Of a stretch of 48,787 bases of DNA, positions 1-7,985 are shown piece by piece (the stretch's first letter is position 1; each line of letters starts with the position of its first letter). Made by a program: the position numbers and the translations under genes. Below the pieces are notes generated by a model, which saw only the letters and a list, made by a program, of their open reading frames with translations, had not been told where the DNA came from and did no database searches. Origin of the DNA: Bacilli bacterium (GTDB lineage: Bacteria; Bacillota_I; Bacilli_A; RF39; UBA660); NCBI GenBank assembly GCA_017513865.1, contig JAFWMN010000002.1, positions 1-48,787 of the forward strand. The letters run 5' to 3'.

Positions 1-1184
1 GAAGAATGTCCTAATCTTTTAGAAACAGCTTTAATATCTGCACCTTGTTCTATTAACCTTGTAGCATGTGTATCTCTAAAGTCATGGAATCTACATGGTA
101 TTTTTAATTCATAATTAATTACTTTAAAAGCATGTCTTACAGTTTCAGTACCTCGATATTGTCCATTAGGTTTAACAAACATTAATTTTGCTTCTGGTAA
201 ATTTAGTTCTAGTTCTGCAGGTGCATTAACTATTTTTATTTCTTTTCTTTCTGTATGTGGATTAATAACCTCTTTTTCATAATGTTTTAAATAGGCATCT
301 CCATAAAATTTAATATATTCTTCTTGTTCTTTTTTATATTCCTTTAAAGCTTTAACTAGAGTATCTCCTATTCCAATAGTTCTATTTGATTGAGGATTCT
401 TACATGTTCCATAATACCATTCTTCTACTGAATGTCCTTTTGTTATTACATACTTTTTAGGTAGTTGGTGTTGATTCTTCTTTATAATGTTTTTATTAAC
501 TGTTAAAGTCTTTCTCTCAAAGTCTATATTATCCCATGTTAAAGCATAACATTCTGATACTCTAAGTCCTGTATAATAAGCAGTTAAGAATGAATAATAA
601 AGATATGGTACATCTTTAAATCTTTCTAGTATAATTTCAAACTCTTCTTGAGTAAATATATGTGCTGGATCTCCTGTAACTACATCATATTTTGGAATAT
701 GTACTCTTTCTGCCGGATTATCATTTATAAAATTAACTGTATAGCATGCATATTTAAGTGATCCTTTTATTAGTTTTAGTATTCCTTTTAAATAATGCTT
801 TGAATAATGCTTTTCTTTAAATAGTTTATTAATATAGTTTTGTATTGTATAAGAATCTAGTTGTGTTAGCTTATACATTCCTAATTCTGGTTTTAAATGA
901 TTCTTAATTATGTTTAAATATGAGGCTATTGTTGCATATTTAACATTAAAATAACAATAATTAGTCATCCAGTAGTCTAAATAGTCCTCATAAGACATAT
1001 CTTTTATTTTTTGTTTTCTTCCAGTCTTATAATATTCATTATAAGCAATTGCTCCTGCTTCTTGAGCTTCTTTTCTCGATTCGAATCCACTCTTATTAAT
1101 ATATCTTCTTACACCTCCTCTTGAAGCAATTTCAAATCGATACTGATAAACCTTTCCCCTTTTCATAATTCTAATCTCTGACAT
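1..1184 (-). CDS. Tyrosine recombinase / phage-type integrase (3' end outside window)
   Basis: Site-specific recombinase that would integrate and excise a mobile element. The reading frame is open to the window edge, so the C-terminus with the nucleophilic Tyr is missing; 394 residues are visible. The N-terminus (MSEIRIMKRGKVYQYRFE) looks like the arm-binding AP2-like domain of Tn916/phage integrases, followed by a SAM-like core-binding region. The catalytic domain shows the first Arg in YYTGLRVSECYAL and the H-x-x-R box in RFHDFRDTHATRL, followed by GADIKAVSKRLGHS. The ATG at 1184 is preceded by a modest AAAGGACAGGGA. It lies directly downstream of secA on the same strand but is separated by a terminator, which suggests an element inserted beside secA. 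The family is clear; the element type (phage, ICE or island) cannot be told from here. Confidence 0.93.
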   Translation of the reverse strand, partial: MSEIRIMKRGKVYQYRFEIASRGGVRRYINKSGFESRKEAQEAGAIAYNEYYKTGRKQKIKDMSYEDYLDYWMTNYCYFNVKYATIASYLNIIKNHLKPELGMYKLTQLDSYTIQNYINKLFKEKHYSKHYLKGILKLIKGSLKYACYTVNFINDNPAERVHIPKYDVVTGDPAHIFTQEEFEIILERFKDVPYLYYSFLTAYYTGLRVSECYALTWDNIDFERKTLTVNKNIIKKNQHQLPKKYVITKGHSVEEWYYGTCKNPQSNRTIGIGDTLVKALKEYKKEQEEYIKFYGDAYLKHYEKEVINPHTERKEIKIVNAPAELELNLPEAKLMFVKPNGQYRGTETVRHAFKVINYELKIPCRFHDFRDTHATRLIEQGADIKAVSKRLGHS

Positions 1185-1209
1185 AATGTTCCCTGTCCTT
1201 TCTTATTGA

Positions 1210-1244
1210 ACAAAGAAAAAACTAGCAATCAATATGCTAGTTTC
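1210..1244 (-). terminator. Rho-independent terminator between secA and the integrase
   Basis: On the minus strand the arms AACTAGCA and TGCTAGTT (about 1219-1242) form a stem followed by a T-run. It ends transcripts coming from the secA side before they reach the integrase. Confidence 0.7.
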
Positions 1245-1259
1245 ATTATTTCACTAAAA

Positions 1260-1378
1260 TGTGCACATTATCTAATCCCTTTATTTATAAGCTTTTAAAG
1301 TGATTATTTTGAATATTTTATGGTTTTATGTGCACAAATTGTGCACATTTGAGAAAAATGGTGCTTTTTTTGTGCACA
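1260..1378. repeat. Four copies of palindrome TGTGCACA between secA and the integrase
   Basis: TGTGCACA occurs at 1260-1267, 1329-1336, 1340-1347 and 1371-1378. The second and third copies are 11 bp apart, one helical turn. An inverted repeat TTTGAGAAAA (1348-1357) / TTTTCTCAAA (1383-1392) frames the last copy. This could be an integrase arm-site array or an element operator. The motif itself is read directly; its function is inference. Confidence 0.6.
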
Positions 1379-1406
1379 TAAATTTTCTCAAACCCTTATT
1401 TTACGG

Positions 1407-3899
1407 CTATTTTCCACAACACTGTTTGTATTTCTTACCTGAGCCACATGGACATGGGTCATTGCGGCCTACTTTTTTAACTCTTTTTGGTGTTTGTTTT
1501 TTATTTTTGCTTTTGTCTTCATTAGGTGTTCCTTCTATTACTTGTTCTCTTTCGACATTTTGTCTAATTTCAGCATTTAATAAATATCTAGTTGTATCTT
1601 GAGCTATTGCAGCTAATAAGTTATCAAACATTTCATAACCTTCTGCAGTATAAGCTCTTAGTGGATCTTCCTGGGCATATTGTCTTAGATAAATTCCTTC
1701 TCTTAGGAGTGACATAGCATTAATGTGATCCATCCAGTGAGTATCAATTACTCTTAATGTGATAGCTTTTTCAAATTCATTTTTAAGTTCTTCTGGGAAT
1801 TCTGATAATTTTTTATCATATTCTTCTACTATTTTTTCATAAATAGTATCGATTACTGATTCATTATCTAATTCTTCTAAATTTTCTACTTTTAGATCAT
1901 GTTTTAATAAATTTTCATTAACATATTCTAGTATTTCACTAACGTCTGTTCCTGTTAGGTTATCATTTTCTATTAAGTGACTATTAACAATATTTGTGAT
2001 GTGTTCTTTGAAATGATTTAAAGTTGTAGTATGGATTGATGGGCTATCTAATATTTCATTTCTTTGTTCATAAATAATTAGTCTTTGATTATTAATTACA
2101 TCATCATATTCTAACAAGTGTTTTCTAGTATCAAAGTTATTTCCTTCAACTCTTTTTTGAGCTGATTCAATTGATTTTGATAAGGCTCTACTTCTGATTG
2201 AAAGTTCACCATCAAAGCCTACTTTTTGTAATAGGGCTTTGGCACTATCAGTTCCAAATCTAACCATTAAGTCATCTTCAAATGATACACAGAATTGTGT
2301 CATTCCTGGGTCTCCTTGACGGCCAGAACGTCCTCTTAATTGGTTATCAATACGTCTTGATTCGTGTCTTTCAGTACCAAGCACGCAAAGTCCACCTAAT
2401 TCTACGACACCTTTACCTAATTTGATATCGGTACCACGACCAGCCATGTTGGTAGCTATTGTTACAGCTCCTTTTTCGCCGGCTTTAGCTATTATTTCTG
2501 CTTCTCTAGCATTATTTTTAGCATTTAATACTTCATGTGGAATACCTTCTTTTTTAAGCATTCTACTTATTAATTCACTGTTTTCAACGGCTACAGTACC
2601 TACTAGAAGTGGTTGTCCTTTTTCATGTCTTTCTTTTATTTCTTTTACTATAGCATTATATTTTCCTTCGGCAGTAGCGAAAATTAAGTCACTAAAGTCT
2701 TCTCTTATTACTGGTTTATTTGTAGGTATTTGAATAACATACATGTTATAAATATCTCTAAATTCTTCTTCTTCGGTTTTAGCAGTACCAGTCATTCCGG
2801 CTAGTTTTTTATACATTCTAAATAAGTTTTGGAATGTTATTGTAGCTAATGTCTTAGTTTCTTCATTAATTTGTACGCCTTCTTTAGCTTCAATAGCTTG
2901 GTGAAGACCTTCTGAGAAGTTTCTTCCTGGCATAAGTCTTCCAGTAAATTGGTCAACTATAACAATTTTGCCATCTTGAATAACGTAATCAAAGTCTTTT
3001 TTCATACTATAGTTAGCGTGTAAGGCTTGATTAATAAAGTGAACTAAAGTAGCGTGCTCTATATCGTATAGATTATCTACTTTAAAGAATTTTTCGGCTT
3101 TTTTAATACCTTCAGCATCTAATGATGTTGCTTTTGTTTTTTCATCATAGATGTATCCTTCGTTTTCTTTTAAAGTTTTAACAAATTTATCAGCATTTGT
3201 ATATAAATTAGCTGATTGCATGCTTCCACCTGAAATAATTAATGGGGTTCTAGCTTCATCGATTAAAACTGAGTCGACCTCGTCTATGATAACGAAGTTA
3301 AGTGGTCTTTGAACTCTATCTTCAGCTTTAACTACCATGTTATCTCTTAAGTAATCGAAACCAATTTCGTTATTGGTTGAATACATAATATCGCAACCGT
3401 AAGCTTCTCTTTTTTGTTCTGGAGTATATTCTCTATAGTTAATACCGACTGTAAGTCCTAAAAATTCATGGATTTTTCCCATCCAGTTAGCATCACGGCC
3501 AGCTAGGTATTCGTTTACGGTGATTATATGTACTCCGTCACCAGTTAAAGCATTTAAGTAAGCTGGTAAAATTGAAGTTAAAGTTTTACCTTCACCAGTT
3601 TTCATCTCAGCTATATTACCATAGTGAATAGCTAAGCCTCCTAATAACTGTACATAATATGGTTTTTCACCAATTACTCTATATGCAGCTTCTCTTGCAA
3701 CGGCAAAGGCTTCTACTTTGATATCTTCTAAAGTTTCCCCTTTTTCTAATCTTTTTTTGAATTCTGCTGTTTTAGCTTTTAACTGTTTATCAGTTAATTT
3801 AGACATCTTTTCATCTAATGCATCTATTTCATCAGCTATTTTTTGAAAACGTTCAAGTTCTTTATATTCGTGATCAAATATTTTTTTAAAGAAGTTCAT
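1407..3899 (-). CDS. secA: Preprotein translocase ATPase SecA
   Basis: Motor ATPase that drives secreted proteins through SecYEG at the cytoplasmic membrane. The protein carries the Walker A region MKTGEGKTL near residue 100, the DEVDSVLIDEARTPLI helicase II segment, the MAGRGTDIKLG segment and QLRGRSGRQGDPG. It ends in a SEC-C zinc motif, DPCPCGSGKKYKQCC, that binds SecB or ribosomes in relatives. About 830 residues is normal for a Gram-positive SecA. I place the start at the ATG at 3899, because AAAGGGTG lies at good spacing before it; an in-frame GTG nine bases upstream lacks a usable SD. It follows hpf on the same strand, the conserved hpf-secA order of Bacillota. In B. subtilis prfB follows, so the integrase element may have landed at this junction. 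Confidence 0.98.
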   Translation of the reverse strand: MNFFKKIFDHEYKELERFQKIADEIDALDEKMSKLTDKQLKAKTAEFKKRLEKGETLEDIKVEAFAVAREAAYRVIGEKPYYVQLLGGLAIHYGNIAEMKTGEGKTLTSILPAYLNALTGDGVHIITVNEYLAGRDANWMGKIHEFLGLTVGINYREYTPEQKREAYGCDIMYSTNNEIGFDYLRDNMVVKAEDRVQRPLNFVIIDEVDSVLIDEARTPLIISGGSMQSANLYTNADKFVKTLKENEGYIYDEKTKATSLDAEGIKKAEKFFKVDNLYDIEHATLVHFINQALHANYSMKKDFDYVIQDGKIVIVDQFTGRLMPGRNFSEGLHQAIEAKEGVQINEETKTLATITFQNLFRMYKKLAGMTGTAKTEEEEFRDIYNMYVIQIPTNKPVIREDFSDLIFATAEGKYNAIVKEIKERHEKGQPLLVGTVAVENSELISRMLKKEGIPHEVLNAKNNAREAEIIAKAGEKGAVTIATNMAGRGTDIKLGKGVVELGGLCVLGTERHESRRIDNQLRGRSGRQGDPGMTQFCVSFEDDLMVRFGTDSAKALLQKVGFDGELSIRSRALSKSIESAQKRVEGNNFDTRKHLLEYDDVINNQRLIIYEQRNEILDSPSIHTTTLNHFKEHITNIVNSHLIENDNLTGTDVSEILEYVNENLLKHDLKVENLEELDNESVIDTIYEKIVEEYDKKLSEFPEELKNEFEKAITLRVIDTHWMDHINAMSLLREGIYLRQYAQEDPLRAYTAEGYEMFDNLLAAIAQDTTRYLLNAEIRQNVEREQVIEGTPNEDKSKNKKQTPKRVKKVGRNDPCPCGSGKKYKQCCGK

Positions 3900-3970
3900 T
3901 AAATTCACCCTTTCGTGTCTATACAGTATTTTACCAAAAAATGTGTAAAATTCCTAGTATTTATAAGAAA

Positions 3971-3999
3971 AAAATAAAAAATCGCATTTGGCGATTTTT
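3971..3999 (-). terminator. Terminator after hpf
   Basis: The arms AAAAATCGC (3977-3985) and GCGATTTTT (3991-3999) flank a 5-base loop, with a long T-run on the minus strand. The stem overlaps the hpf stop codon. Confidence 0.85.
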
Positions 4000-4531
4000 A
4001 TTTTTCTTTAAGTAATCCGTAATTTCCGTCTTCTCTTTTATAAACTACTTCAATTTCTCCGGATTTTGAATCTCTAAAGATAAAGAAATCATGGTCAATT
4101 AAATTCATTTGAAGTATAGCTTCTTCTTCGCTCATTGGTTTTAATTCTATTTCTTTTTTCTTAACTATTTTACTTTTATCTTTATCTTCTTTTTCGACCT
4201 CAAAGTTAGTGACAAAACCTGCCATTTTATCTCGTGTTGATTTTTTGCTCATTCTTGTTTTATTTTTCCTTATTTGTCTTTCTAGTTTGTCTACTATTAA
4301 ATCAAGAGCAGCAAATGGATCTTTGTGACTTTCTTCAGCCCTCAATAGCATTCTTTTAACCGGTATCGTTACCTCTACCTTTTGCACTGGTTCTTGGTTT
4401 TTGAAAACAACAGTCGCTGTAAACTCTTCAGCATTTACGAAAAATTTATCAAGTTTAGATAATTTTTCTTCAGCATATGCTTTTAAGTCATCTGTTACTT
4501 TAACTTTTTTTCCACGAACTACGTATTTCAT
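3998..4531 (-). CDS. hpf: Ribosome hibernation promoting factor, long form
   Basis: Stationary-phase factor that binds the 30S decoding region and pairs ribosomes into 100S dimers. It has the N-terminal HPF/YfiA domain (MKYVVRGKKVKVTDDLKAY, about residues 1-100). After a charged linker comes the C-terminal dimerisation domain typical of long HPF (from about residue 120: MSEEEAILQMNLIDHDFFIFRDSKSGE). At 177 residues it matches long-form HPF. The ATG at 4531 has the SD AAGGTGAT. An extended -10 (TGCTATAAT) lies 20 bases upstream, so it has its own promoter after the cold-shock gene. It sits before secA as in other Bacillota. Confidence 0.97.
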   Translation of the reverse strand: MKYVVRGKKVKVTDDLKAYAEEKLSKLDKFFVNAEEFTATVVFKNQEPVQKVEVTIPVKRMLLRAEESHKDPFAALDLIVDKLERQIRKNKTRMSKKSTRDKMAGFVTNFEVEKEDKDKSKIVKKKEIELKPMSEEEAILQMNLIDHDFFIFRDSKSGEIEVVYKREDGNYGLLKEK

Positions 4532-4550
4532 TTTATCACCTTCCGATTAT

Positions 4551-4560
4551 ATTATAGCAC
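4551..4560 (-). promoter_or_regulatory. Extended -10 promoter of hpf
   Basis: The minus strand reads GTGCTATAAT, a TGnTATAAT extended -10. The -35 position (TTTTTT) is poor, as expected for an extended -10 promoter. Confidence 0.6.
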
Positions 4561-4573
4561 ATTTTGATAAAAG

Positions 4574-4597
4574 AAAAAACTACACTAAGGCAGTTTT
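4574..4597 (-). terminator. Probable terminator of the cold-shock gene
   Basis: The arms AAAACT and AGTTTT flank a 10-base loop, followed by TTTTTTC on the minus strand. The stem is short and overlaps the stop codon. Confidence 0.5.
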
Positions 4598-4792
4598 AAT
4601 TTCAACAACATTTTTGGCTTGCAGGCCTTTATCAGTTCTAACTAGTTCAAATTCAACGTATTGTCCTTCAACTAATGTCTTGTAGCCTGGTGTAAGAATT
4701 GCAGAATAATGAACGAAAATATCTTCTTCATCATTATATTCGATAAATCCAAAGCCTTTTTCGTTATTAAACCATTTTACTTTGCCTTTCAC
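4580..4792 (-). CDS. Cold-shock domain protein (CspA family)
   Basis: Single-domain OB-fold RNA chaperone of 70 residues. Both nucleic-acid-binding motifs are present: RNP1 as KGFGFIEY (residues 12-19) and RNP2 as DIFVHYSAI (about 24-32). The start is GTG, since the nearby ATG at 4800 runs straight into TAA; the SD is AGAAGGGAG. The gene is monocistronic. The 300 bases upstream could include a structured leader, as in other csp genes, but I cannot identify one. Which csp paralogue this is cannot be told. Confidence 0.95.
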   Translation of the reverse strand: MKGKVKWFNNEKGFGFIEYNDEEDIFVHYSAILTPGYKTLVEGQYVEFELVRTDKGLQAKNVVEIKTALV

Positions 4793-5105
4793 TCTTACAT
4801 CTCCCTTCTAGTAATTCTCTTACAATATTAATATACTGCTTCTAGGTCCCTTTTGGTGCGAAATCTATAATACAAATTCCGACAATACGCGCGGTTTACT
4901 GAAGTCGACGATTTCAATTTTACTATAGTCATCCATTTATCCTGGTTATGGCGTCTGAATGTGATTATAAGTTGTCTAAATGCTAACAAGTGTAACGAGT
5001 AGTTTTATACTATTTATCAATAGTTTTGGTATTTACTGAGTTAGTGCAATTACCATATTTTACTGTCTTTGTAATGCTATTCTTTACTTAAAAGTAGGAG
5101 TATTT
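4793..5105. other. Intergenic region between divergent csp and agrBD
   Basis: This 313-base gap holds no ORF and no RNA gene that I recognise. The left part would be the csp leader and the right part the agrB promoter region with the LytTR-like boxes listed separately. Confidence 0.6.
4967..5083 (+). promoter_or_regulatory. Putative LytTR (AgrA) boxes and agrBD promoter
   Basis: The boxes TAGTTTTAT (5000-5008) and TAGTTTTGG (5021-5029) are direct repeats 21 bp apart. A further AGTT (4970-4973) lies 31 bp upstream, so all three are on one helical face. Paired 9-bp LytTR sites about two turns apart are the known AgrA arrangement. An extended -10 TGCTATTCT (5075-5083) follows, with a weak -35 (ATATTT, 5055-5060), as expected for an activated promoter. 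The repeats are read directly; AgrA binding is inference. Confidence 0.45.
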
Positions 5106-5708
5106 ATGAGGGAAGTAATTGTTTCAAAAGCTTTAAATATCATCAAAAAAGATAATCCTGATTTTTCTAATGAAAAGATGGAAATATTAGAATATGGTTT
5201 AACGGGGTTTTATATGTTTATTTCTAAATCTATTATTATATTTTCAGTAGCCTATTTTCTCGGAATATTAAAAGAATTAGTTATTTTTATGCTTATTTAT
5301 ACAGCAATTAGAAGTGTATCATTTGGTATGCATGCTTCCTCGAGTATGGCTTGTTTAATCGGTTCTTCTTTAACTTTTTTATCTGTAACGTTTGTCTGTA
5401 AAATAGTTATTCTTCCTATTTGGTTTAAGATCTTATTGGGATTAATAACTATATTATTAGTTGTTAAGTATAGTCCAGCAGATACTGAAAAAAGACCTAT
5501 TATTAGTCCTAAAAGAAGACTTGTTTATAAAGTGCTATCTACTATGGTTTCTGTTATGATGGTTCTTTGCTCATTTTTAATTAAAAATACGTTTATTTCT
5601 AATTCTATGATTTGTGCTTTAATTATCCAAAGTGTGATGATTTCACCCATAACTTATAAATTAGCTGGTCAGCAATACGATAATTACAAGTATTACAAAA
5701 AGGATTAG
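5106..5708 (+). CDS. agrB: AgrB-like peptidase that processes the cyclic signal peptide
   Basis: Membrane cysteine endopeptidase that removes the C-terminal tail of AgrD and forms the (thio)lactone ring. The 200-residue protein has the family's topology of about six hydrophobic stretches. The catalytic pair His76 and Cys83 sits in SFGMHASSSMAC, with the same 7-residue spacing as S. aureus His77/Cys84. The conserved basic segment DTEKRPIISPKRR follows at about residue 128. The ATG at 5106 follows AGGAG. The agrD gene begins 42 bases downstream on the same strand, and the sensor pair is convergent on the other side of a shared terminator. Confidence 0.92.
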   Translation: MREVIVSKALNIIKKDNPDFSNEKMEILEYGLTGFYMFISKSIIIFSVAYFLGILKELVIFMLIYTAIRSVSFGMHASSSMACLIGSSLTFLSVTFVCKIVILPIWFKILLGLITILLVVKYSPADTEKRPIISPKRRLVYKVLSTMVSVMMVLCSFLIKNTFISNSMICALIIQSVMISPITYKLAGQQYDNYKYYKKD

Positions 5709-5750
5709 GGTTTAAATTTTTATTTAAACATAAAAGAAAGGAGATGTCTT

Positions 5751-5870
5751 ATGCATTTATTTAGTTCAATTTTAGCTGGTTTTGCAGGTTTGTTTGCAAA
5801 TGCTACTGTTACAGGGTCTTGGATTTTTTGGTGGGATGAACCAAAATGTCCTAAAAGTTTAATAAAATAA
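5751..5870 (+). CDS. agrD: AgrD-like cyclic signal peptide precursor, cysteine-free core
   Basis: Thirty-nine-residue precursor starting at the ATG at 5751 behind the SD AAAGGAG. It has an amphipathic, hydrophobic leader (MHLFSSILAGFAGLFANATV), a short core TGSWIFWW and an acidic tail DEPKCPKSLIK. The tail lines up with the S. aureus AgrD tail DEVEVPKEL. The expected ring Cys, five residues before the tail, is absent and is Trp here; the nearest nucleophile is the Ser six residues before the tail. The only Cys is in the discarded tail. I therefore infer a serine lactone such as SWIFWW. Position, length and tail make the AgrD call solid; ring chemistry is inference. Confidence 0.88.
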   Translation: MHLFSSILAGFAGLFANATVTGSWIFWWDEPKCPKSLIK

Positions 5871-5898
5871 AAATGTAGTAAATCTACATTTTTATTTT
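5864..5898. terminator. Bidirectional terminator between agrBD and agrAC
   Basis: The arms AAAATAAAAATGTAG (5864-5878) and its exact complement (5884-5898) flank a 5-base loop. Poly-T follows on both strands. It serves both convergent agr transcripts and overlaps the agrC stop codon. Confidence 0.9.
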
Positions 5899-7194
5899 TA
5901 GTCTTTGCGTAAATTTATCACCATTAATACTTTTCTCATTTTCTAATTTTTTACTGTTTTCAGAGATTATTTGTTCAACTAAAGATAATCCATACCCGTG
6001 TCCTTTTCCTTTGGTAGTATATTTCTTACCTAATTTACTTATATCTAAATTACCTTTAAAGTTATTGGTTATATCAATATTCAAATAGTTATCCATAACA
6101 TAGAACTCAATAGTAATATTTTTCTTTCTTAATTTTTTGACAGCATCTATTGAATTATCTAAAAATACACCTATGATTTTACATATATTAAGCATTAATT
6201 CTTCATCAATATTTATTAAATCTACGGTTCTAACATCATTAGCTATATCTAATGTATACTTTATTTTATATTTGTCCATTAGATTTAACTTAGAATATAT
6301 TATTGCCCTAAGTCCACCTTCAGGAATTTTAGAGGTTTTATACATTATCCTTTCATTATCTTTTATTTTATTATCAACTAATTTATCGATATATTCTACC
6401 ATACCTTTATCTTTAGTTTTTATCATATTTCTAATGGTCATAAGTTCATTTTTGTTTTCGTGATTGTTTACTCTATACTTATCAATCATTTCCTCATATT
6501 CTTTTAAACTCGATATACTTGTTTGATATTGATTATTTATTTTGTTATAATTTGCTTTTATTGAAGTAAATTTTAATATTATTATAATAAAAATAATGGC
6601 CATAATTGTGTTTGTTATTAATATAGCTTGTGTTGGTAAATTAACATAGCTTTCAATTGTGGATATAATTATAATTAACATTATTATAATTAGATATAAG
6701 ACCGTTTCGTTCGTAGTGATCGATTTCCATATCCCGTTTAGTTTTTCATATATTCTGTTTGGAATTTTTCTTTTCAAAGCAATAAAAAGTATAAAAGTAA
6801 TATATAAATTTAAAGTTATGAAGCCTCCTATAGAATTTAGGAAGGTGTAAACTTTTTTTGAAAATATTATTGATGCCCCTATGAAAAATGAAAATTCTAT
6901 AATCCATGCAATTACTTCTAATATTAAAACTGATATTATCGCTTTATAAAAGTTTTTTGAAATGAATATATAATTTACTAGAATAAAAAAAGAAAACATT
7001 ATAAACATTCTAATTTCTTTAGGTAAATTATAGTTTAAAATTGCTGTAGCAAGAGTTATAAATACTGCTAATATAGTTATTTTCTTTTTGGAAATTTTGA
7101 TATCATTAAAGCATTGTTGCCAACAACTTATCATTAAAATGTCTACTGGTATAGTGCTTATTATTTGCAGTGTTAGTGTTGTAATATTATTCAT
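5884..7194 (-). CDS. agrC: AgrC-like sensor histidine kinase
   Basis: Membrane receptor for the processed AgrD peptide. Residues 1 to about 215 form six or seven hydrophobic segments. A short coiled linker leads to the HPK10-type kinase core: phosphoacceptor His in NNHENKNELMTIRN (about 245), N-box LNICKIIGVFLDNSIDA (about 346) and G-box GKGHGYGLSLVEQI (about 398). As in other AgrC kinases the H-box is atypical and the ATPase domain compact. Its ATG overlaps the end of agrA within a few bases, so the two are co-translated. The order agrA-agrC, opposite to agrBD, differs from the usual agrBDCA operon. Confidence 0.92.
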   Translation of the reverse strand: MNNITTLTLQIISTIPVDILMISCWQQCFNDIKISKKKITILAVFITLATAILNYNLPKEIRMFIMFSFFILVNYIFISKNFYKAIISVLILEVIAWIIEFSFFIGASIIFSKKVYTFLNSIGGFITLNLYITFILFIALKRKIPNRIYEKLNGIWKSITTNETVLYLIIIMLIIIISTIESYVNLPTQAILITNTIMAIIFIIIILKFTSIKANYNKINNQYQTSISSLKEYEEMIDKYRVNNHENKNELMTIRNMIKTKDKGMVEYIDKLVDNKIKDNERIMYKTSKIPEGGLRAIIYSKLNLMDKYKIKYTLDIANDVRTVDLINIDEELMLNICKIIGVFLDNSIDAVKKLRKKNITIEFYVMDNYLNIDITNNFKGNLDISKLGKKYTTKGKGHGYGLSLVEQIISENSKKLENEKSINGDKFTQRLKIKM

Positions 7195-7195
7195 C

Positions 7196-7897
7196 TTATA
7201 TCAACTCCTTATTAAAGCGAGTGGAAATCAAATCACATTTGGTTCCATTGTCAAAAGTTACTATTCTTTTTCCTTTGTTATGGCAGACTATTCTTTTTTG
7301 ATTCATAAAGCAAGCTCTATGGGTTTTTACGAAATTATCATTTAACATTTTTTCAATTTCGTTTAGGTTTTTGCCCACTTTAAATTCATTATAATCGGTT
7401 ACAATAATGCATTTTCTTTCAATACTATCTCTTGTAATGTATAAAATATCTTCTAGGGGAATTGAATATAATATTCCATTATCTTTAAATCTTATGGTTT
7501 TTTTAATTTTAAACATTTTTAATGATTTATCTATGGCTTTTGTTAATCTTTTTTCACAATTATCAAATTTATTGATAAAAGCTAAAAAAATAAAGTCATT
7601 TTTCATTACAATATCACCTAATTCTTGATGCCCTGTTATAAATATTAATACGCTGTCAACATCTTTGTGTCTTATTATTCTGGCTATGTCTATTCCTGAT
7701 CTTGTTGGTGTTTCAATATCTAGAATATAAATTTTAAATGGTAATTTTTTATTTACAATTTTAATGAAATTGTCATCGTAATCATCAAATATGTGAGTTT
7801 TGTATTCCAGTTTATTTTTCATCATATATTTGGAAATGATTTGTTCTATCATTTTTCGGTCTTTAGGAATATCATCACATATTATAAAATTGAGCAT
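7196..7897 (-). CDS. agrA: AgrA-like LytTR response regulator
   Basis: Transcription factor activated by the AgrC kinase. The receiver domain (residues 1 to about 125) has the acidic pair D8-D9 and the phosphoacceptor Asp60 in IYILDIETPTRSG. The LytTR DNA-binding domain (about 135-233) has the family's strand pattern, including LEDILYITRD and FVKTHRACFMNQKRI. At 233 residues it matches AgrA. The ATG at 7897 follows AGAAGGAT, and a sigma-A-type promoter lies just upstream. It is first in the agrA-agrC transcript. The likely target is the pair of repeats before agrB. Confidence 0.93.
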   Translation of the reverse strand: MLNFIICDDIPKDRKMIEQIISKYMMKNKLEYKTHIFDDYDDNFIKIVNKKLPFKIYILDIETPTRSGIDIARIIRHKDVDSVLIFITGHQELGDIVMKNDFIFLAFINKFDNCEKRLTKAIDKSLKMFKIKKTIRFKDNGILYSIPLEDILYITRDSIERKCIIVTDYNEFKVGKNLNEIEKMLNDNFVKTHRACFMNQKRIVCHNKGKRIVTFDNGTKCDLISTRFNKELI

Positions 7898-7923
7898 TTT
7901 TTATCCTTCTTTCCATTATAATT

Positions 7924-7952
7924 AATATATCATTTTTTGCTATAAAATTCAA
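7924..7952 (-). promoter_or_regulatory. Sigma-A-type promoter of agrA-agrC
   Basis: On the minus strand, -35 TTGAAT (7947-7952), a 17-bp spacer and -10 TATATT (7924-7929). No LytTR repeat is evident here, so sensor expression looks constitutive. Confidence 0.65.
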
Positions 7953-7955
7953 TAA

Positions 7956-7985
7956 AAAAAGTAAGATTTTTGCTTCTTACTTTTT
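7956..7985 (-). terminator. Terminator after the 7977-8615 gene
   Basis: The arms AAAAAGTAAG (7956-7965) and CTTACTTTTT (7976-7985) are followed by a T-run on the minus strand. The arm contains the stop codon. Confidence 0.8.

Noticed and set aside
1300..1602. Plus-strand reading frame across the secA end
   Set aside because: It lies opposite secA and the palindrome cluster, lacks an RBS and has low-complexity composition; a shadow of the secA strand.
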